Assembly: GCF_030996345.1 (NCBI RefSeq)
Contig: NZ_CP118747.1
Coordinates: 2,478,001-2,542,000, forward strand
Direction: 5' to 3'
Length of the DNA: 64,000 bases
Source: Acidithiobacillus sp. AMEEHan
GTDB taxonomy: Bacteria; Pseudomonadota; Gammaproteobacteria; Acidithiobacillales; Acidithiobacillaceae
How positions within the stretch are numbered: position 1 is the stretch's first letter; each line of letters opens with the position of its first letter. A model generated the notes under the pieces. The model was not told where the DNA came from and did not search any database. It worked only from the letters and a program-made list of their open reading frames with translations. Shown piece after piece: positions 8,374 to 16,921 of this stretch. A program made the translations under genes and the position numbers.

Positions 8374-10713
8374 TCAGCGTAGTTCCAATTCTGACACGCC
8401 GCCACCACCCTGCTCAGGGCGTGCCATGCGCCAGGCACGCACCCGCGGATCCTGCTCGGCGAATTCGCGCACCAGCTCAGCGAGAACACCGTTTCCCTTG
8501 CCATGCAGCACTTCCACCTGACTGCGTCCGGCCGCAACCGCTGCGTCGAGATGGCGCAGCAAGGCCGCTTCGGCAACATCACGCCGCTGGCCGCGGAGAT
8601 CGAGGCGCCAGGGATGCTCCTCCGGCGCAACATACTGGCTGCGTCCCTGTTCCCTGGGCACGGAAAGTTTTGCGTCGGCCTGGAACTGACTCACCGGAAT
8701 CCACAACTGCTTGCCACGCAGATCGACCTGGATCCGTTGCCCGGTTGCGTCCAGACGTTGTACCTCCACCACCTGCCGCAACGGCAGAAAGAGACCACGG
8801 GTTCCCGGCGCCGGCAGCGCCTGCGCTTCCGTGGATGGCGAAGCAAGCTGCTGGTCGAGTCGATCAAGGGTGGCCGTTGCCGCCTGGGTATCGCGCCCTT
8901 GCTTTAGCCCGGCAATGGCCGCGCGCACCTGCGAGCGCGCTTCGGCAAGCAGTTTTTGCCATTCCTGACGCGCCACCTCTTCTGCGCGCAGACGCAGGGC
9001 CGCTGCCTTTTCCACTTCTCTCTGCAATTGCGCACGCAAACGATCTTGCTCCTCGGCTGCCGTTTGACTTCGCGCCGCCTGTTCTTCGGCGGCGCGCAGC
9101 AAGGCATCACGACGGTCCTCCCAACTCTCCCAATGTTCCTGTTCGCCAGCGTGAATCGCTTCCGCCAGGGCCATGAGCTGATCTGGCAGACCGATCTTGC
9201 GCGCGATCAGCAGGCCCTGACTCGCACCGGCGCGACCCAACTGCAAATGATAGGTAGGCTGCAGCCGCTCGACGTCAAAACCCATGCCACCCAGGAGCAC
9301 TCCGTCCTCACGCAAGGCATAGCGCTTGAGCACCGCCATATGACTGGTGAGAATGGTCACCACACCGCGAGCGCGCAGATCGGCCGCCACGGCCTGCGCC
9401 AGCGCCGCCCCCTCGCGCGGATCGGTACCGTTGCCCAGTTCATCCAGGAGTACCAGGCTGTTCGAGGTCACCTGCGCAAGGATGTCCCGCACCTGCCGCA
9501 TCTGCCCGGAAAAACTGGAGAGATCGGCCTGCAAGTCCTGGGCGTCACCGATCACGGCATAGAGCGAAGAAAAATACCCCAGCTCGCCTTCCGCCGGGAT
9601 GGGCAAGCCGAGATAACCGGCCAGATGCACCAGACCCGCGGCCTTGAGCAAGGCGCTCTTGCCGCCGGTATTAGGCCCAGTAATGAGAAGTTGCTTGGCC
9701 TCGCTACCCAGCGCGAGATCGTTGGCCACGACTGCGTCCCCGTGCCGCAGCACCAGGAGGGGATGACGCAGAGCGCGCAGGGAGAAGGACGGCGAGTCGC
9801 GCAGCAGCGGAATCGTGCCGCCCCATACGGCGGCGAGCTCCAGCCCGGCGCGCATCGCCTCGAGTCGTCCCATGCGTTGCAGAGCGAGCTGCAGCCGACC
9901 CGCTTCACTGCCCAGCAAGGCGGTGAGGGAGCGCAGTATGCGTTCTTCTTCCTGACGCTGCGCCGCTTCCAGCTCCACCAGCAGGTTATTCTGCTCTACC
10001 ACCGACAGAGGTTCGATGAAGAGCGTCTCACCGCTCGCAGAGCGGTCGTGCACAATGCCGCGCAGACGTCCTTTGAAGTTGGCCTTGACCGGTAAGAGAA
10101 ACCGTCCGCCCCGTTGCACGATATGCGGATCCTGCCAGATGTCCCGCCGCTCCCGTTCCTGCAGCAATCCCTTCAGCTGCTGATGAACCTGCGCGCGCTG
10201 CATCCGCAGCTGTTGACGCAGGCGCGCAAGTTCCGGGCTGGCAGTATCCAGCAACACGCCATCCAGATCGAGACCATCCTGGAGGCGGCTGAGAAGAACA
10301 GCATTCGGCGCCAGGATTTCCGCATCGCTGCTCAGAATATCTTCCGAAGCCGCCAGAAAACGGACATACTCCGCCGCCAGCTCCAGGACGCGGCGCACCC
10401 GCACCAGCTCTATGCCGCTCAGAACGGCGCCCGGACGACTGGCGAGGAGGACGAGATCGGCAATGTCTGGCAGTTCCGTCGCGGGGAGCGCGGGGCCATC
10501 GGTAAGCCGCCGCTGCAAGGCCGCAGCACGCTCCAGGCGCAGACGGATCTCTTGCGCAGAAACCGCGGGTTCCAGCTGGGAAACATGCCGCCTGGCGTAG
10601 AGGTGCGCACAACGTTCGCGCCAGTGTTGGCGCAGTAGGGGCAATTCCAGGGCGTTCTGCGCTGCCAGTCGCAGCGCTTCGGGACTCCCGGGCGCAGCGA
10701 TCACCGCCTCCAT
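8374..10713 (-). CDS. mutS2: MutS2 family ATPase/endonuclease
   Basis: A 779-aa MutS2 protein. It has a MutS-type core with Walker A LLITGPNTGGKSALLKA near residue 345 and Walker B LVLLDELGNGTDPREGAALA. A long charged coiled-coil stretch follows (about residues 520-620). The C-terminal Smr nuclease domain begins near residue 700 (LDLRGQRRDVAEAALLRHLD, then VEVLHGKGNG). MutS2 lacks the mismatch-recognition domain. It acts on recombination intermediates and, in some bacteria, on collided ribosomes. It sits between yqeY and dnaG with gaps of 2 and 3 bases, an unusual position for this gene. Confidence 0.93.
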   Translation of the reverse strand: MEAVIAAPGSPEALRLAAQNALELPLLRQHWRERCAHLYARRHVSQLEPAVSAQEIRLRLERAAALQRRLTDGPALPATELPDIADLVLLASRPGAVLSGIELVRVRRVLELAAEYVRFLAASEDILSSDAEILAPNAVLLSRLQDGLDLDGVLLDTASPELARLRQQLRMQRAQVHQQLKGLLQERERRDIWQDPHIVQRGGRFLLPVKANFKGRLRGIVHDRSASGETLFIEPLSVVEQNNLLVELEAAQRQEEERILRSLTALLGSEAGRLQLALQRMGRLEAMRAGLELAAVWGGTIPLLRDSPSFSLRALRHPLLVLRHGDAVVANDLALGSEAKQLLITGPNTGGKSALLKAAGLVHLAGYLGLPIPAEGELGYFSSLYAVIGDAQDLQADLSSFSGQMRQVRDILAQVTSNSLVLLDELGNGTDPREGAALAQAVAADLRARGVVTILTSHMAVLKRYALREDGVLLGGMGFDVERLQPTYHLQLGRAGASQGLLIARKIGLPDQLMALAEAIHAGEQEHWESWEDRRDALLRAAEEQAARSQTAAEEQDRLRAQLQREVEKAAALRLRAEEVARQEWQKLLAEARSQVRAAIAGLKQGRDTQAATATLDRLDQQLASPSTEAQALPAPGTRGLFLPLRQVVEVQRLDATGQRIQVDLRGKQLWIPVSQFQADAKLSVPREQGRSQYVAPEEHPWRLDLRGQRRDVAEAALLRHLDAAVAAGRSQVEVLHGKGNGVLAELVREFAEQDPRVRAWRMARPEQGGGGVSELELR

Positions 10714-10715
10714 AT

Positions 10716-11162
10716 TCAGGCGCTGAGCTGTGCCTTGACCTTTTCGGAAAGGACCGCCATATCAACGCGACCCTGTACCTGCGGCCGCAAGATACTCAGC
10801 ACGTTGCCCATGTCGCGCGGCCCCTGGGCAGCGCTCTCGGTGACTGCGGCGCGGATCAGCGCGTCGATTTCTGCGTCACTGAGGGCTGCGGGCATGTAAG
10901 GTTGCAAAAAAACGATCTCGGCCTCTTCCTTGTCTGCCAGTTCGGGGCGGCCGCCTTCCCGAAACTGTCGCGCGGATTCTTTGCGCTGCTTGATCAGTTT
11001 TTCGACCACCGCCAGTACATCGGCGTCGGTCTGCTCCCGACGTTCATCGACTTCCCGTTGCTTGATGGCGGCAAGCAGCATACGGATGGTCCCGAGGCGT
11101 TCCGTATCCCGGGCGCGCATTGCCGCCTTCATGTCTTCCTGAATCTGCTCGCGCAGGGACAT
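10716..11162 (-). CDS. yqeY: GatB/YqeY domain protein
   Basis: A 148-aa protein of the GatB/YqeY family, related to the tRNA-binding tail of the Asp/Glu-tRNA amidotransferase B subunit; its exact role is unknown. It begins [20 protein letters not shown] and ends with the family-typical PRDMGNVLSILRPQVQGRVD and DMAVLSEKVKAQL. Its ATG overlaps the rpsU stop codon by one base (TGATG), and mutS2 starts 2 bases after its stop, so it is part of the rpsU operon. The rpsU-yqeY-dnaG order is common in proteobacteria. Confidence 0.93.
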   Translation of the reverse strand: MSLREQIQEDMKAAMRARDTERLGTIRMLLAAIKQREVDERREQTDADVLAVVEKLIKQRKESARQFREGGRPELADKEEAEIVFLQPYMPAALSDAEIDALIRAAVTESAAQGPRDMGNVLSILRPQVQGRVDMAVLSEKVKAQLSA

Positions 11163-11377
11163 CAGTACATCCGCACCAAACGCATCTGCTGCCGCCGCAT
11201 CCGCTTGAGCGAACGCTTGCGCGCTGCTGCGGCCTTGCGCTTACGCTCTTCGGTGGGCTTTTCGTAAAACTCACGACGACGAACTTCCGTCAGCACACCG
11301 GCTTTCTCGCAAGAGCGCTTGAATCGGCGCAGAGCAACTTCGAAGGGTTCATTTTCTTTGACGCGAATGGTTGGCAT
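11162..11377 (-). CDS. rpsU: 30S ribosomal protein bS21
   Basis: Small-subunit ribosomal protein of 71 aa that helps mRNA pairing with the 16S rRNA 3' end. The sequence [20 protein letters not shown] followed by a Lys/Arg-rich tail is diagnostic. The ATG at 11377 has GGAGAGGA about 10 bases upstream; the frame is open further back to 11473 but the extra residues are not bS21-like. It is the first gene of the macromolecular synthesis operon and has a strong promoter at 11423-11451. Confidence 0.97.
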   Translation of the reverse strand: MPTIRVKENEPFEVALRRFKRSCEKAGVLTEVRRREFYEKPTEERKRKAAAARKRSLKRMRRQQMRLVRMY

Positions 11378-11422
11378 GAAAAGCGGGTCCTCTCCAAAAA
11401 AGGTCTGGTCTAGAGGCGCAAG

Positions 11423-11451
11423 AGGATACCCGCTCGTAGATGATGAGTCAA
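11423..11451 (-). promoter_or_regulatory. Sigma70 promoter of the rpsU-yqeY-mutS2-dnaG-rpoD operon
   Basis: On the minus strand, TTGACT (11446-11451), a 17-base spacer and TATCCT (11423-11428) lie about 45 bases before the rpsU ATG. The -35 matches 5 of 6 and the -10 matches 4 of 6 at ideal spacing. No other promoter this good is seen upstream of the operon. Confidence 0.6.
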
Positions 11452-11519
11452 AACATTGCCGCAGGGTTAGCAAAATCTCCCAAAGCGCAACAACCTATTG
11501 TCACAGATACAACAGTTCC

Positions 11520-11550
11520 TTGACATGAGCACGCCAGAGGTTCCTAATAC
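11520..11550 (+). promoter_or_regulatory. Candidate promoter of the RpoS-like sigma gene
   Basis: A perfect TTGACA lies at 11520-11525. The best -10-like hexamer is TAATAC at 11545-11550, with a long 19-base spacer, about 88 bases before the ATG. The -35 is convincing and the -10 is not, so an activator or another sigma factor may be involved. Confidence 0.35.
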
Positions 11551-11637
11551 ACTGAGAAAGAAACTTCGTCGAATTAGGATATTAGATGACAATGTTGAAC
11601 TCGGTTCTAGAGGATCGGTAATCATCTCGGAGATTGT

Positions 11638-12516
11638 ATGCCAAAGACCCACAGCGCGAAGAAAACAGTATCGAAGTTCGCCACGGAGATACCCGATCTG
11701 CCCCAGGCGGCGGCGCCGGAAATCCCGGCGGACACCATCGCTGAGTCCGGCCCATTTCTCAGTGCGCAGCAGGAGGCCATACTGGTCCAGCGGCAACGCG
11801 AGGGCGATGAAAGCGCCCGAGCATCGCTCATTGCCGCGCACATGCCACTGGTCCGCTCCATTGCCCGTAGCTACCGAAACAAGGGTCTTAGCCAGGAAGA
11901 TCTCTTTCAGGAAGGCTACATGGGTCTGATGCGTGCCGCCGAACGGTATCGGGAAGGTCTCGGCACGCGCTTTTCCAGTTATGCCACCTGGTGGATTCGC
12001 GAAGCCATGCAACGGGCCCTGATTCGCTCGCGCTTCATTCGCCTGCCGGACTACCTCGCGAAGTCGCTGCATGCGCACACCCAAAGGGAAGACGAGAGCA
12101 CGTTGAGCAACAGCGATGAAATCCGACAAAAACGCGTGGAGGCTTTGGGGGTGCGAGAAAGCACCGTACGCGCACTGGAATTTGCCGATATTCGAGTTTC
12201 CTCCCTCGACGAGGAAACGCAAGACGGTTTTCACCGGATCGATCAGATCATAGGGGTGATGGCCTCTCCCTGCCAGGAGTACGATCGCGAATCTTGCGCG
12301 CGTGCTTTGCGCGGATTCCTGTCGGAGCTCAATGCCAAGCAGCGCGAGGTGATGATCTATCGTTTTGGCCTGCACGGTGATAGCCCGATGACCCTGGAGG
12401 CGGTAGCCGATCGTCTCGGCGTCAGCCGCGAAGCGGTGCGCCAGTTGCAGGTCCGTGCTCTTGGGAAGTTGCGTCAACTGCTCGTGGATGGCGGCTGGGA
12501 AGACGACGCGCCCTGA
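11638..12516 (+). CDS. Sigma-70 family factor, RpoS-like (group 2)
   Basis: A 292-aa sigma factor without region 1.1. Region 2 is clear: SIARSYRNKGLSQEDLFQEG, then FSSYATWWIREAMQRALIRS. Region 4 carries FLSELNAKQREVMIYRFGLHG, close to the matching stretch of RpoS, and the helix-turn-helix [20 protein letters not shown]. The middle, region 3 (about residues 145-225), is divergent. The ATG at 11638 has GGAG 5 bases upstream. It is transcribed away from the rpsU operon across a 260-base shared control region. It could serve stationary phase or stress as RpoS does, but region 3 differs enough that I leave the gene symbol blank. Its 3' end overlaps rdgB on the other strand by 43 bases. Confidence 0.85.
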   Translation: MPKTHSAKKTVSKFATEIPDLPQAAAPEIPADTIAESGPFLSAQQEAILVQRQREGDESARASLIAAHMPLVRSIARSYRNKGLSQEDLFQEGYMGLMRAAERYREGLGTRFSSYATWWIREAMQRALIRSRFIRLPDYLAKSLHAHTQREDESTLSNSDEIRQKRVEALGVRESTVRALEFADIRVSSLDEETQDGFHRIDQIIGVMASPCQEYDRESCARALRGFLSELNAKQREVMIYRFGLHGDSPMTLEAVADRLGVSREAVRQLQVRALGKLRQLLVDGGWEDDAP

Positions 12517-13130
12517 CGGACACCCTCCTGCTCCCGCATCTCCGCCAGCAGCTTGCGCAGCGCTTGCCCACGATGACTTTGGGAATTTTTTTCCGCCAAG
12601 GATAACTGCGCCGCGCTGCGTCCGCCCAAGCCGCGGGGCAGAAAGACAGGGTCGTAGCCAAAGCCCCCCTCCCCTTGCCTCTCGGTAGCAATCTGTCCCT
12701 GCCAGGTGCCGCGCGCCACCAGCGGATCGGGATCCTCCGGACCGCGTAGCAAGACCATCACGCAGAGGAAATACGCATCGCGCTGGGCGATGTCCAGGGC
12801 CTGCAAACATTGCAACAGTAATTCATTGTTCTCCAGATCGGAGGCCCCATCACCGGCGAAGCGGGCAGAGCGCACTCCGGGCGCTCCGCCCAGCGCCGGA
12901 ACGCAGATCCCGGAATCCTCGGCGAGCACCCACTGATCGCAGTGTTGAGCAGCGTGCCGAGCCTTGAGCAAAGCATTTTCCAGGAAAGTCGATGCCGTTT
13001 CTTCCGGACTCTCGAGCTGCAGCAGATCAAGGTCGATCAGTTGCAAACCGAGGGCCGCGAAGGCTGGTGCCAACTCCCGCCGTTTGCCGGCATTGTGGGA
13101 CGCCAGTACTAGCGTGCCGGAGCCGACCAA
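12474..13130 (-). CDS. rdgB: XTP/dITP pyrophosphatase RdgB (HAM1 family)
   Basis: House-cleaning enzyme that hydrolyses ITP, dITP and XTP so that deaminated purines do not enter nucleic acids. The N-terminus [18 protein letters not shown] is the family fingerprint, followed by [19 protein letters not shown] and [12 protein letters not shown]. No ATG fits; the TTG at 13130 (AGG about 10 bases upstream) gives 218 aa, close to the usual ~200. The start overlaps the end of rph by 22 bases, and the two are probably co-transcribed as in many proteobacteria. The C-terminal tail ([16 protein letters not shown]) is longer than usual and runs into the convergent sigma gene. Confidence 0.92.
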   Translation of the reverse strand: MVGSGTLVLASHNAGKRRELAPAFAALGLQLIDLDLLQLESPEETASTFLENALLKARHAAQHCDQWVLAEDSGICVPALGGAPGVRSARFAGDGASDLENNELLLQCLQALDIAQRDAYFLCVMVLLRGPEDPDPLVARGTWQGQIATERQGEGGFGYDPVFLPRGLGGRSAAQLSLAEKNSQSHRGQALRKLLAEMREQEGVRQGASSSQPPSTSS

Positions 13131-13843
13131 TTGGGCAATACCTGTTGCTGGAAGGCAATGATTTCGGTGATCCCCTTGCGACCGAGGAGCAGCATGTCCG
13201 CCATCTGCCCGGCAGAAAAGGGATCCCCTTCGGCGGTACCCTGCAATTCGACAAAGTGCCCGGTGTCGGTCATGACCAGATTCAGATCGACCTCGGCCGA
13301 GCTGTCTTCCGCATAATCGAGGTCGAGCACGGGATCGCCCGCCACGATACCCACAGACACCGCGGCCACCCAATGACGCCAGGGATTGCTGCTCAGAACG
13401 CCGCGCTGCAAGAGACCGTCGATCGCCTCGGCCAGGGCAAGGCAGGCACCGGTGATGCTGGCGGTGCGGGTACCACCATCGGCCTGCAGGACGTCACAGT
13501 CCAGCCAAATCGTGCGCTCCCCCAGGGCCTTGAGGTCGATCGCGGCGCGCAGACTACGGCCAATGAGTCGCTGAATTTCATGGGTGCGCCCGCCAATCTT
13601 GCCCTTGGCGGCCTCTCGGGGAATGCGGGTATGCGTCGCTCGCGGGAGCATGCTGTATTCCGCAGTGACCCAGCCCTGGCCGGAACCTCGCAGAAAGGGC
13701 GCAGTTTTCTCTTCAACGGTCGCCGTACACAAGACACGGGTATCGCCGAAGCCAATCAGTATCGAACCCTCGGCATGCTTGGTATACCCCCTCTCGGCAT
13801 GCAGTGGGCGTAATTCATCGCTGGCGCGACCAGAATGGCGCAT
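13109..13843 (-). CDS. rph: Ribonuclease PH
   Basis: Phosphate-dependent 3'-5' exoribonuclease that trims tRNA 3' ends; 244 aa, the normal length. The family pattern runs from [20 protein letters not shown] through [16 protein letters not shown] to [19 protein letters not shown] and [20 protein letters not shown]. It starts at an ATG 10 bases after the DUF481 gene stop and overlaps rdgB by 22 bases, so the three form a likely operon. Confidence 0.96.
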   Translation of the reverse strand: MRHSGRASDELRPLHAERGYTKHAEGSILIGFGDTRVLCTATVEEKTAPFLRGSGQGWVTAEYSMLPRATHTRIPREAAKGKIGGRTHEIQRLIGRSLRAAIDLKALGERTIWLDCDVLQADGGTRTASITGACLALAEAIDGLLQRGVLSSNPWRHWVAAVSVGIVAGDPVLDLDYAEDSSAEVDLNLVMTDTGHFVELQGTAEGDPFSAGQMADMLLLGRKGITEIIAFQQQVLPNWSAPAR

Positions 13844-13853
13844 GGATTTTCCC

Positions 13854-14576
13854 TCAGAAATGGTACACCAGATTGACCGCGGTCAGCGTATTCAGTGCGT
13901 TGTAGCCGACGGGCACCTGGGTATTGTAAGTCGCCAGAAAAGAAAAACGCATGCCCAGAGCACCGACCAGGGGGGTGTTCAAACCCAGGAGTGACTGGTA
14001 GGTGTTGGCACCCCCTTCCACCAAAACCGCCTCGAGATCCTCGGTCAAGCGCGCTCCCTTACTGATCTGCCATCGATACTTGGCGGCGAGCTGGGCGCTG
14101 GGATTGGTGACAGCAGCATAGCCGATGCGATGCGATTCCCGGGCACCGACACCGGCCTGCAGGGCTAGGCGCATGTTCTCCGCCGGGAACAGATAATGAC
14201 CGATACCAGCAAATTCATCGAGGCGGTAAAAATAGCCGTCGAAATGGTTACGCACATAATCCAGCGTGCCATATGCGTACGTATTTTTTTGCCAGAGATA
14301 TTTGGTGCTGTTGTTGAGTGCAAGACGGTCGGCCGAAACCACACCACTGTTGCGAGCGTAATTGTAGGCGAGGGAAGTGTCGTTGGACCAAGGCCCGCGC
14401 AGCCAATTCAGAGCATCTTCCGTATTGATGCTAAGAGCCTGACTGGTACCCGTACTGTTGCTGAACCCCAGGCCGACGTTGCCACTGAATCCCTGCGACT
14501 GCGACGCTGCTGCCCAAGCCAATGCCGGGGTACTCAAGACCGATATCGTCAGAATCGACAGTGCAATTTTTCGCAA
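13854..14576 (-). CDS. DUF481 family outer-membrane protein
   Basis: A 240-aa secreted protein. The signal peptide [20 protein letters not shown] is followed by amphipathic segments rich in alternating aromatic and polar residues ([29 protein letters not shown]). It ends NLVYHF with a terminal Phe, typical of an outer-membrane beta-barrel. The pattern fits DUF481 (YdiY-like) proteins, whose function is unknown. I chose the TTG at 14576 because GGAG lies 6 bases upstream and the signal peptide then starts correctly; an ATG exists at 14636. It sits between tRNA-Glu and rph on the same strand. Confidence 0.75.
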   Translation of the reverse strand: MRKIALSILTISVLSTPALAWAAASQSQGFSGNVGLGFSNSTGTSQALSINTEDALNWLRGPWSNDTSLAYNYARNSGVVSADRLALNNSTKYLWQKNTYAYGTLDYVRNHFDGYFYRLDEFAGIGHYLFPAENMRLALQAGVGARESHRIGYAAVTNPSAQLAAKYRWQISKGARLTEDLEAVLVEGGANTYQSLLGLNTPLVGALGMRFSFLATYNTQVPVGYNALNTLTAVNLVYHF

Positions 14577-14649
14577 GATTCTCTCCACCCAGGCAAATAC
14601 CGAGGGAACCCTAGCATAATCAGTGCGGAATACCAAAAGGACCCTACTT

Positions 14650-14725
14650 TGGCGCTCCCAAGGGGGTTCGAACCCCTGTTACCGACGTGAGAGGCCGGTG
14701 TCCTAGGCCACTAGACGATGGGAGC
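14650..14725 (-). tRNA. tRNA-Glu (anticodon CTC)
   Basis: A 76-base cloverleaf with encoded CCA. It has the tRNA-Glu signature TCGTCTAGTGGCCTAGGACA in the D region, anticodon stem-loop CCGGC-CTCTCAC-GTCGG, and T arm CAGGGG-TTCGAAC-CCC. Anticodon CTC reads GAG. Confidence 0.93.
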
Positions 14726-14750
14726 GATGGCCTCAATGCAAGAGGCGCAA

Positions 14751-14780
14751 AAGATACACCATCTCCGAGACCCTGCGCAA
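14751..14780 (-). promoter_or_regulatory. Candidate promoter for tRNA-Glu
   Basis: On the minus strand, TTGCGC (14775-14780), an 18-base spacer and TATCTT (14751-14756) lie 25 bases before the tRNA 5' end. Confidence 0.4.
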
Positions 14781-14812
14781 GCAAGCCGCAGGGATGCACG
14801 AACCTTGTGCAG

Positions 14813-14842
14813 TAGGCAAAGCACTGCCGCGTAGGATAGAAT
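14813..14842 (+). promoter_or_regulatory. Candidate promoter for fdxA
   Basis: TAGGCA (14813-14818), an 18-base spacer and TAGAAT (14837-14842). The -10 matches 5 of 6 bases. It lies about 50 bases before the fdxA ATG and overlaps no gene. Confidence 0.4.
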
Positions 14843-14894
14843 ACGCGGCTATTCGTGGCGTAGCCCATTTCCAGAGAATCAGGAGCCCCTGCCC

Positions 14895-15218
14895 ATGACC
14901 TACGTGGTTACCGAGTCGTGCATCAAATGTAAGTACACCGATTGTGTGGATGTATGCCCCGTGGATTGTTTTCGCGAAGGACCCAATTTCTTGGTCATCG
15001 ACCCTGATGAGTGTATTGATTGCACCCTCTGTGAGCCAGAGTGTCCGGCAGCGGCCATCTTTCGCGACGATGATCTGCCTGAGGGGCAGGAGGACTTCGT
15101 GGCCATCAACGCCCGCCTTGCGAAGGTCTGGCCGGCCATCATCCAAAAGAAAGACGCTCCCGCCGATGCCGACGAATGGGCGCAGGTGCAAGACAAGCGG
15201 GCCCTGCTCGAGGAGTGA
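14895..15218 (+). CDS. fdxA: 7Fe ferredoxin FdxA ([3Fe-4S][4Fe-4S])
   Basis: A 107-aa low-potential electron carrier of the Azotobacter ferredoxin I type. The cysteine spacing is exact: C9, C17 and C50 for the 3Fe cluster, and C21, C40, C43 and C46 for the 4Fe cluster, seen in [18 protein letters not shown] and [14 protein letters not shown]. The C-terminal extension after residue 60 is typical. The ATG at 14895 has AGGAG 9 bases upstream. Its TGA overlaps the likely GTG start of the following transporter gene (GTGA). Its redox partner cannot be told from the neighbours. Confidence 0.96.
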   Translation: MTYVVTESCIKCKYTDCVDVCPVDCFREGPNFLVIDPDECIDCTLCEPECPAAAIFRDDDLPEGQEDFVAINARLAKVWPAIIQKKDAPADADEWAQVQDKRALLEE

Positions 15219-16921
15219 AAGGCCAGCGGCGGAGTTGGCTGCGCTCCGCCAATTTCCGGCGGTTTCTGCAGTTTTTCCAGCCCTATCGCGGTGCCATCGC
15301 CACGGCGCTGTTCTTCATGACTCTCTCGGGCCTCGCCAGTGGCGCAAGCGCCTATGTCGTCAAACCCATCCTCGACCACATCTTCATCGACCGCCAGGCA
15401 GGGATGTTACTGTGGCTCCCGCTACTGGTCATCGCTATCTATGCCATCAAAGGGTTTTCTGACTACTCCGGTGGCGTGATCCTGGCGCGCATGGAAGAAA
15501 AGATTCTGCGCCAGTTGCGCGAGCAGCTCTACGCCCACACCCTCCGCCTGCCCTTGCCGACCCTGCTGCAACAGAGCCAGGGCAGCACCTTGTCGCGCAT
15601 GAGTCTGGATCTGACCCTGCTACAACAGAGCCTCTCCGTACTCGCCCGATTTTTCCTTTCCGGCGTACAGATCCTCGCCCTGATCGGCGTCGCTTTCTAT
15701 ATGAGTTGGTCGCTGGCACTGATCTGCCTCGGCACCCTGCCCCTCGCCTTCTATCCGCTGATTCGCTTCGGGCAGAGTCTGCGTCGCCGCGGGCATGAGC
15801 AACAGGAACAGATGGGCGACATCCTCGGCCAGTTTGCCGAAAGCCTGCGCGGGGTGGAGGTCATCAAGAGCCAGGGCACCGAAGACTTCGAGGCGCGGCG
15901 CTTTGCGGGACTGGCGCAGACCTACTATCACCTGATGATGCGCATCGTCCGCATTCAAAAAGCCAGCACACCGGTGATGGAGCTGATCGCCGCCCTCGGC
16001 ATTGCCGTCACCATCTATCTCGGGGGCCATCAGGTGGTGAATGGGGCGATGACTACAGGCGCTTTCTTTGCCTTTCTTACCGCCCTGGCCATGGTCTACG
16101 AGCCTCTGCGTCAGCTGTCTTCTGCCAACAATCAGTTGCAGCAGGGCCTCTCCGCCGCTGATCGACTGTTTCACTGGCTGGACCAGGAAGCCGAAACGGC
16201 AAGCGCCACGGCGGAAGCCCCGCAGACGAGTCCCGGCTCCTGGCGCTGCCGGGGTCTGCGCCTGCGCTACGCCGGCGACATGGTGCTGCAGGACATCGAC
16301 ATAGCGATCCTTCCAGGCAGTTTCACCGCCATTGCTGGCGCCAGTGGCAGCGGCAAAACCAGTCTGCTGCGGGTCATCCTGGGATTGCTGCCGCCTGACT
16401 CCGGAGAAATCAGCATTGGCGAGCGGTCGACCAAAGAGCTTTCCTTGCGTAGCTATCGCCAGCATTTCTCCTACGTGGCGCAAGAGCCCTTACTGTTTTC
16501 CGGCACGGTATGGGAGAATATCGCCTATGCCGACCCCGAGCCGGACCGGAAACGGGCGGAAGATGCGGCACGTGCCGCGCACTGCTGGGAGTTTCTGCAG
16601 GACGCCGGCGGCCTGGATGCGGCGGTGCAGGGCCATGGCAGCAACTTCTCCGGCGGCCAGCGCCAGCGTTTGGCAATTGCCCGCGCCCTCTACCAGCGAC
16701 GGCCGTTTCTGGTGCTGGATGAAGCGACCAGTGCGCTCGACAGCGAGAGCGAACAACACATCCTGGACACCCTGGCGGAGTTGCGCGGCAAGATCACCAT
16801 CATCGTCGCAGCGCACCGGGAGGCCAGCCTGACTCTGGCAGATCAGGTCATCCGCCTGGAACGCGGGCGTATTCTCTCCGGCGCCAGGGCCAGCGCGGAA
16901 TCTTCTGCAGCCAGTACCTGA
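15215..16921 (+). CDS. msbA: MsbA-type ABC exporter (lipid A flippase family)
   Basis: A 568-aa half-transporter, membrane domain first, then ATPase, as in MsbA, which flips lipid A-core across the inner membrane. Six membrane segments lie in residues ~25-300. The ATPase has Walker [18 protein letters not shown], signature [17 protein letters not shown], Walker B with D-loop [14 protein letters not shown], and H-loop [11 protein letters not shown]. The start is uncertain: the GTG at 15215 overlaps the fdxA stop but its GAGGA is too close, and an ATG at 15176 would overlap fdxA by 43 bases. Its last 74 bases overlap the end of tgpA on the other strand. Another lipid exporter remains possible. 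Confidence 0.82.
   Translation: MKGQRRSWLRSANFRRFLQFFQPYRGAIATALFFMTLSGLASGASAYVVKPILDHIFIDRQAGMLLWLPLLVIAIYAIKGFSDYSGGVILARMEEKILRQLREQLYAHTLRLPLPTLLQQSQGSTLSRMSLDLTLLQQSLSVLARFFLSGVQILALIGVAFYMSWSLALICLGTLPLAFYPLIRFGQSLRRRGHEQQEQMGDILGQFAESLRGVEVIKSQGTEDFEARRFAGLAQTYYHLMMRIVRIQKASTPVMELIAALGIAVTIYLGGHQVVNGAMTTGAFFAFLTALAMVYEPLRQLSSANNQLQQGLSAADRLFHWLDQEAETASATAEAPQTSPGSWRCRGLRLRYAGDMVLQDIDIAILPGSFTAIAGASGSGKTSLLRVILGLLPPDSGEISIGERSTKELSLRSYRQHFSYVAQEPLLFSGTVWENIAYADPEPDRKRAEDAARAAHCWEFLQDAGGLDAAVQGHGSNFSGGQRQRLAIARALYQRRPFLVLDEATSALDSESEQHILDTLAELRGKITIIVAAHREASLTLADQVIRLERGRILSGARASAESSAAST

Noticed and set aside
11467-12810. 447-codon open frame opposite the sigma gene
   Set aside because: It covers the sigma gene and part of rdgB and has no recognisable domain.
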